Assembly: GCF_020520425.1 (NCBI RefSeq)
Contig: NC_079491.1
Span: forward strand, 113,088,652 to 113,152,651
Length of the DNA stretch: 64,000 bases
Source: Spinacia oleracea
Taxonomy: Eukaryota > Streptophyta > Magnoliopsida > Caryophyllales > Amaranthaceae
Direction of reading: 5' to 3'
The position numbers were made by a program, and so were the translations under genes. This document shows positions 58,299 through 64,000 of the stretch, piece after piece. The stretch's first letter is position 1. Every line of letters starts with the position of its first letter. Below the pieces are notes generated by a model. That model saw nothing but the letters and a program-made list of their open reading frames with translations. It was not told the origin of the DNA and ran no database searches.

Positions 58299-58940
58299 TT
58301 TAGGGCCGAAGTCCAAGACCTGCTCGAAAAATATCATGTCAAACACCATAAATCCTCTCCGTACAGGCCGCAAATGAACGGCGCGGTAGAGGCGGCCAAC
58401 AAAAATATTAAAGTCATAATCGAAAAAATGGCCGAAAATTATAAGGATTGGCCCAACAAGTTACACTTCGCATTATGGGGCTATCGAACCTCCATCCGCA
58501 CCTCCATTGGAGTAACACCCTACTCCTTGGTATACGGAATGGAAGCAGTTCAACCGATCGAGTTGGAAATTCCCTCCCTCCAGATCGTCCTAGAAAGCAA
58601 GCTACTTGAAGCTGATTGGGTTCAAGCTAGGTACGACGAGCTCGTCCTTTTAGACGAACGGAGGTTGAGAGCTTTACATCACGTGCAAGTGTATCAAAAG
58701 CGCATCGCAAGGCAATTCAATAAAAGAGTCAAACCTCGAAATATCAAAGAAGGAAATTTTGTATTAAAAGAAGTCCGCGCACCTACTACGGACCCTCGAG
58801 GAAAATTCCGGCCTAACTGGACAGGACCATATTTTGTAAAGACCATCCTACCTGGCGGAGCAGTCCAACTAGCTGACATAGATGGAGCGGAATTCGCTAA
58901 CCTCACGAACTTAGACCAATTGAAAAAGTACTATATTTAA
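58299..58940 (+). pseudogene. Ogre integrase C-terminal part
   Basis: It continues in the same phase after the TAG at 58296. SSPYRPQMNGAVEAANKNIK contains the third catalytic residue (Glu). YSLVYGMEAVQPIELEIPS and a C-terminal GPYFVKTILPGGAVQLADID segment follow, and it ends at TAA after LKKYYI. An in-frame Met at 58374 exists, but the section belongs to pol. Only the one stop separates it from the preceding part. Confidence 0.88.
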
Positions 58941-59762
58941 AGTCCAGTCCGGAGTTAAGGCATCTAATAAAACACGTTAAGACTCATAAGCAAGCATTAT
59001 GTACATTACTCTAAGAAAACGGCATAAAACTCGATAAAGTAGGAAAAGCGAAGGACAAAACTTCAACGCCCAGGTTTGGGTGCTGTTATTTTTCACGCCC
59101 AGGCCTGGGCGCCGATATTTCTTTCGCCCTTGAACGGGCGTCATTCTCTCTTGCCACCTATCCTCCCGATTCTGCAAGTGTTCGTACTCCTTTTTCGAAC
59201 CATCAAAAGAACCACGAACACTTGGGGGGGAAGCAGACGTGTAATGAACACCCTTTCAATTTTTTTTTCAAAAGCTAGAACTACGCGCGATCTGATTCTG
59301 ACAAGATACGTAGGCAATCCTTATCAAGGATTCGGTCCAATAAAAATTAAAAAATAATAAAGTCATGCAACGCATCAAGAAGAAAAGATATTGCAAAGGG
59401 CACTATACCCTAACCCATGCACGGGCAAGACCAAATAGAATGAAAAACAAAGCCACAAGAATTTTCAGGAACAAGCCCAACAAAGGAGTATGGCACGAGT
59501 TGGCAAAAAAAAACAAAAAAATAGTGAACATGCATATGTAATACCCCAAGTAGTCGGTTAGTCTAAAAATATGTGTGCACTCTTGTATGAACTCATTATT
59601 TTTACAAAAGTCTTTCCCTTTTCCAAATTCGTCGTTGGTTTAGAAAGCTAATGTTAAAACAAAGCCCACGGAAGGCTCAAAACATTCTTGCACCAAGAAT
59701 CGCAAAAAAATATGTATACATGCGGAATACAAGAATGAATATGTACAAAACAGGAGGTAAGC
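58941..59762 (+). other. Spacer between pol and antisense gene, with palindrome triplet
   Basis: Non-coding. It includes three phased CGCCC...GGGCG palindromes (59066-59140). The rest is A-rich with no recognisable gene. Confidence 0.6.
59066..59140. repeat. Three phased CGCCCAG palindromes
   Basis: Copies at 59066-59083 (ACGCCCAGGTTTGGGTGC), 59096-59112 (CGCCCAGGCCTGGGCG) and 59125-59140 (CGCCCTTGAACGGGCG) have starts 29-30 bp apart. In the third the core letters changed but both arms stay complementary (CGCCC/GGGCG), which hints at selection for pairing or dyad symmetry. Confidence 0.8.
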
Positions 59763-62049
59763 CTAAGACTCGTCATCGGCTCCATGTCTCCAAGCCTCGC
59801 CGGTCCATCCACTCCACTCCCCGTGGTATGAGGGCCCCCAGCCAGAATCACCCAAAAAATGAGGCTGTGACTGCAACTCGGGGCTAGGCTCTCGGGCCAC
59901 CGACATGGAACGTCGCCTACGCTCCGGCTCGGACCTCTCCCCGGAAGAACTCACCCCCGCGTCGGAACAACGATGCCGTAGGGGCGAGTGCCGTGCTTTC
60001 TCTCTCTCACGACCGTGTCCCCCGCCCGAGGGACCCGCGCCGTCGGCCCCGGCTCGTCCAGCACCCGTCTACAAGAAAAGACAAAAAAAAAAGTGAGTAA
60101 CAGAAAGCCAAACAAAAGGTACAGATCAAAAGAAAAAATAGAGGGCACATTACCCGAGTAGAGTGGGGGCTCCTGCAAGAAAGTGCAGATCGGGCTCGAA
60201 CCAACGCGGACTTCAACCGGTTGATCACCCCCACCATCGCGTTGGCCGTACGGGCCGGAACCTGAAACAAGAATGTTAGTAACAAAAAAAGAGAGAAAAA
60301 ATATAAGAAGAGTGCACAAATAAAAGGTGCATACCGCCTGTACTCCCTCAGGGAGCGGAGCATGGAAAACCCGATCTTCCGGGAAAGTCTCCACAATCTC
60401 GGATCCACTCTCTCCGGTATACGAGATCCGAGCATCGGGAAGCACCCATCCCCCCAACGAAGGGTCAGGACACTCCTGCACAAAACACAGTAGACATAAA
60501 CACATGGGCACGGGCATGAAAACACTAAAATCAATACGAAAAGAGAGGGCAACTTACAACGCCAGGCTCCGGGAGACGAAGAGAATCCTGGATAAACTGG
60601 TAATAGCTAGCTCCCTCTATCACCAACTCCGTCGCCGGCACGCCAGTCCTCGAGTGGACCCTCCACGACTCGCCTATCGAGCGAGTAGACAGCATGGTCG
60701 CAGGCGGAGGCCTAGGCACCGAAAAAGCCCCGACCGTCTGCATGCGTACCCGCTCTCCCAGGTACCAGACAGGGTCCCGGCGGCCAACAAACAAGACCCG
60801 CATCTGGCTCAGGGCATAACTATCCCAGACCGAAGCATGAGTACCCCTAAAAGAGAGCCATGGGGTCCAAACCACCTGTTTTTGTACAAACACGGTCAGA
60901 TCTCGCACATAGAAAATAAAAAGAATGACGAAATACGAGATAGAGGATAAGATTCTGTACATGCTCAGGGTTCCCGTCCCGAATAAGATCCCACACGGTA
61001 TCGGGCGGTGGACGCACTGTCAGCGTCTTCTTCCAACCCTAACGGCGACCGGCAGGGAACTCCAAAGGCCTTTGCCCCTTTCGGGGAGCCAGCCAAGGTA
61101 AGTGCTCAAAGGCCCACAGCTACAAAAAGAAAAGACAATAAAACATAAAAAAAAGAGACCCGGTAAAAGCGAGAAAACAAAAGAAAGTCTAGGCACATAC
61201 TTCGATCAAACGCGGCACTCCCGCTAATGTAATCACAAAGTGACGTCTACTCGGGTCCGAGTCGCGTATTGCCAAACTCATCTGGCCGACGAGCGTCGCA
61301 TAGCCCAAATCGCCCCAACGATAGTCACCCAGTGTAGACACGTCCTCCACCATGCCTATCCACCTCGGGTCAAAGGTGTCAGTCGGACCCGATAGAAAAG
61401 TGGAAGTAATGAAATGGAGGTAGAACAGCCGAGCCTGTCTCAAAGGCGACTCCTCTACCCCATGCTCTAAGGCCCACATCAGGTCAGCGAAAGGTATCCC
61501 ACGGGGCTGGTACGAAGGTAATCTCCTACCCATCCACGAGCCCAGGAGCCTGGTACCCTCAGCAACAGTCGGCGATGGGCCATCCGACCTCAGACGAACG
61601 GGGTTCCCTGTAAAGGTCAAGCCCGTCAAAGCCGTGTAGTCCTCGGGAGTGATCGTCATCTCGCCCCAAGGAAAATGGAAGGTGTTGGTGGTATCCCACC
61701 ACCACCTCATGAACGACCGCAGAAAGGACAGGGAGATGTTAAGCCGCAGTATCTCCCAGAAGGTCTCGACCACCGGAAACAGTGAGCTCGCCCTCACCAA
61801 GGCCTGGGCGTCCGAGCGCAGGAAGCTAAAAACGGTGTCACTCGTCGCTGCGCCATAGCCGCGAACCGTAGTCTCTCTCCTCGCGTGAAGGCGGGAAGTC
61901 ACGTGGTGCTCTAGGTCGTAGTGCAGATCACGACCGTCGTAGAGCTCAGGGCCCACCCATAGGGGACCCGCGCCAGTAGACTGACGCGTCATGCCACGCT
62001 CCTCGTGGCCACCAGGAGGAGGTGACAACTCGTCAGCCATGCTGATCAA
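59763..62049 (-). pseudogene. Antisense plant mobile domain (PMD) gene inside Ogre element, six exons
   Basis: On the minus strand six exons with GT-AG borders fit: 62049-61201, 61119-60961, 60875-60558, 60475-60335, 60261-60154 and 60068-59763. From the ATG at 62040 every exon is a whole number of codons, so all five introns are phase 0. The model is about 623 residues with one flaw, a TAG at 61041-61039 in exon 2. Exon 1 carries the PMD signature (FMRWWWDTTNTFHFPWGEMT, then EDYTALTGL); exon 2 starts with LWAFEHLPW, the typical PMD 'WAxEH' block; exon 3 has VWTPW. The last exon is Arg/Ser/Gly-rich. PMD proteins (MAIN/MAIL1 relatives) are known both as host genes and within retrotransposons. 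Function here is unknown. Confidence 0.75.
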
Positions 62050-62994
62050 TAATACAATAAGGCATTATACCTTTAACAAAATTGGCACTCACACCAATTA
62101 CTAAAGGAGTGCATTCCACTCATAAAATGGAGTCATACAATTTTTGTTCCCTAAGACATGATACTAAGTTCATATCGAGCAAAAAAAAATTCCCTAAGTG
62201 AAATTTTTTTAATTAACTCCAACAAAATGAAAATTCTTCCATAATTTGTCATTCATGAATTATGAGGAACGCAAGCGATATACCAAGAACACCTACATTG
62301 TAAGAAAACACTAGAGTCGTAGGTATACTTGGGGGCTATCATAAAAATGCCCAAATTCAACAAGAATCAACATACTTGCGAAAATTAACATGCACAAACT
62401 AATTAACATGTTATGTGGAACATTTCCAACTATCTAATTGAAGGAAAGGGGCACAAAATAAAAAACCCCCAAATCAATTTCGTGCATAAAAATACTTGAC
62501 AAAAATACTGAAATTGACAAAAAGGCTCAAATTACTGAAAATTACTTACATTGGGAAGATTAGGAAGTGATTTGGAGTAGAATTCGTAAAGAAAAGTGAA
62601 GAAACGAACAAGAAATCAGTTGAAAGAGATGAGGAGCTTGAGCGAAAATGGTGGAAATGGGAAAGGAAGGAGACGGTCCGCGAATTTAAAGACCCGTCTC
62701 CCCTTCGCATTTTCAACGCCCAGCTCTGGGCGTTAGAAATTCTCGCGCCCAGAGCTGGGCGCTGAAAATGCTTCCCAGACAGCGAATATTCGCTGTCGGG
62801 CATGCGAAATCCCCTATTTTGTGTAAAATATCTGTTATCTTGATATTTCTTTCCCAAGAACGGTATTTTGCAATATCGTTAAAAATATACACAGTATGGA
62901 CCCACTTATAGGACACACCTGATCAGGAAATATTGCGGCCCACCAACAGGTTGTAATCACAAAAAGCCCTTCTATATAGGCAAAATAAGAAATT
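62050..62994 (-). other. Region upstream of the antisense PMD gene
   Basis: AT-rich, non-coding. It would hold the antisense promoter; I see no convincing TATA. A pair of palindromes lies at 62716-62763, and 62860-62990 matches the left element (290-410, inverted). Confidence 0.5.
62716..62763. repeat. Pair of perfect CGCCCAG palindromes
   Basis: ACGCCCAGCTCTGGGCGT (62715-62732) and GCGCCCAGAGCTGGGCGC (about 62745-62762) have about 29 bp spacing and a TTAGAAATTCTC linker. They are the best-kept copies in the right element. Confidence 0.85.
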
Positions 62995-63395
62995 CAAAAT
63001 GGGCTCGCCCACCCTCAGCGGGCGGGGTCTGCGTCACTAGCCGCGCAGGTCCTCAGTTTTCGAAAAATAAAGTCTTCAAATTCAAAATAGGCTCGTCATC
63101 TTCAGCCGGCGGGGTCTACGGCGCAAACCACGTAGGTCCTTATTTTCAAAAAAGCACCAACGAATTTCAAAATAGATTCGTCCACTTCTATCGGACGGGG
63201 TGTCCACCCTTAGCGGACAGGTTCGCCATCTTTAGCCGGCGGGGTCTACGTCACAAACCGCGTAGGTCCTTATCTTCAAAATTTCAAAAACAGATTCGTC
63301 CACTTCTATCGGACGGGGTGTCCACCCTTAGCGGACAGGCTCGCCATCTTTTGTCGGCGGGATCTACGTCACTAACCGCGCAGGTCCTTAGTCGC
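62995..63395 (+). repeat. Subterminal tandem repeats of the Ogre element
   Basis: About four units combining ATTCGTCCACTTCTATCGGA, CGGGGTGTCCACCCTTAGCG, TTCGCCATCTTTAGCCGGCG and GTCTACGTCACAAACCGCG. They are the inverse of 1-290. A position shortly before the 3' LTR is usual for Ogre tandem repeats. Confidence 0.85.
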
Positions 63396-63910
63396 TGCAG
63401 CGATAAATTTTTCTGGTTTTCCCTTTTCCAAAAATTAAAAGGATTGGTTTTCCATTTTTTCCAAAAAAGAGCGATGTGCTGGATTTTCCTTCGTTTTACG
63501 TCCCATAAAAACAAGGGGGTTTTCTCGTTTAGCTAGCCCTGAAAATGAGAATCTTTAAAAAACATTTTTACCTCGTGGTTGGGCTTGGCCAGGCCCAATT
63601 ACACTTTATAGCTTTGATTTCGAAAACATCTGTAGCTACTCCCAATGACAAAGTGAGGGAGTTTCTATGCACCTTTAGATCCTTCCAATGACAAAGTGAG
63701 GAAGTTTCTATACTATCAGTTGACTAATCCCAATGACACGTGAGGGATATGTCGACATTTCAAGTGATGACCCTTAAGTCAAATGTTATCACTCGGGGGC
63801 TCGTGAGACCCTCGCAAAACAGCTCACATACACCATGGCTTGTGTGACGCACTCCGTCTAATACTTTGACCATCGTCTTACTCCAAGACTCAGTCAAAGT
63901 GCGGACTAAC
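63396..63910 (+). other. Ogre 3' end upstream of the 3' LTR
   Basis: 63640-63755 contains three copies of CCAATGACAAAGTGAGG(G/A)AG at about 50 bp spacing. No clear polypurine tract stands immediately before 63911; the last bases read AGTGCGGACTAAC. No gene is seen. Confidence 0.55.
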
Positions 63911-64000
63911 TGTAGACATCTACTTTTGTCCCCATTCCCGAAAGGGAAAGGTTCGATGATGAAAGCATAAATCTCCACTTGACAACGCATCTCCCATAAA
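63911..64000 (+). repeat. Start of the Ogre 3' LTR
   Basis: 90 bp beginning TGTAGACATCTACTTTTGTC, aligned without gaps to 52338-52427 with seven substitutions. At four of these positions it agrees with the left-hand LTR (8476 side) and not with its own 5' partner. It continues past the window. Confidence 0.88.

Larger units (their letters stand above)
52338..64000 (+). mobile_element. Ogre-lineage Ty3/gypsy retrotransposon nested in copia LTR
   Basis: 5' LTR (52338-53785), tRNA-Arg-type primer site, leader, pol (RT, RNase H, archaeal-type RNase H, integrase), a long 3' region with an antisense plant mobile domain gene, subterminal tandem repeats and the first 90 bp of the 3' LTR (from 63911). 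The RT signature (PEWVANIVPVAKKDGRVRM and FITPWGT) together with the tRNA-Arg primer site places it in the Ogre branch of the Tat clade. It lacks recognisable gag and protease, and pol carries one frameshift and three stops. Confidence 0.88.

Noticed and set aside
60327..60950. 207-residue plus-strand frame
   Set aside because: It lies opposite exons 3-4 of the antisense plant mobile domain gene and reads across its introns; a shadow frame.

Overview
This is a repeat-dense stretch of a plant nuclear genome. It carries LTR retrotransposons of the Ogre, Tat and Ty1/copia types, Helitrons, Mutator-like elements, Stowaway-like MITEs and intron-containing fragments of plastid-protein genes. A eudicot is very likely. 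The germin-like genes and general repeat style would suit the Amaranthaceae (spinach/beet/quinoa group), but that placement is inference only. The only host genes that look intact are two germin-like genes at 26641-27303 and 35326-35979, both on + and probably a local duplication; nearly everything else is mobile DNA.

Layout. (1) 1-8476, minus: an Ogre-family LTR element with a full 5' LTR and tRNA-Arg-type primer site but no gag-pol (LARD-like); its 3' end lies off the left edge. (2) 8477-16849: remains of two Tat-type gypsy elements with inverted LTRs, a plus-strand 3' end (8477-10227, with an antisense ORF) abutting a decayed minus-strand gag-pol body. (3) 16930-24824: apparently three Helitrons nested one inside the next, carrying the last two exons of a plastid ribosomal protein L27 gene and a broken Helitron Rep fragment. 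(4) 24825-36200: the germin-like genes among DNA transposons: a CACTA-like remnant containing a hAT element containing a MULE, two more MULEs and a small Helitron. One MULE (33244-35067) carries an intact GRF zinc-finger ORF and sits just upstream of the second germin-like gene. (5) 36600-42330: a candidate Pack-MULE with F-box-associated and Cpn60-beta fragments, followed by about 2 kb of TTTGCTCAT hairpin repeat. (6) 43590-52337: a minus-strand copia element with young LTRs and a broken pol. (7) 52338 to the right edge, plus: an Ogre element inserted in the copia 5' LTR. It keeps RT, RNase H, archaeal-type RNase H and integrase (one frameshift, three stops), has no recognisable gag or protease, and bears an antisense six-exon gene for a plant mobile domain protein.

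Two cross-cutting signals stand out. First, about 18 copies of a short palindrome (core GCGCCCAG-NN-CTGGGCGC) lie in both Ogre-family elements, mostly as pairs or triplets with a strict 29-30 bp period. Second, both the Tat and the Ogre elements carry a spliced antisense gene between integrase and the 3' LTR. In addition, the Ogre LTRs differ more than the LTRs of the older copia element that hosts them, which simple LTR dating cannot explain.
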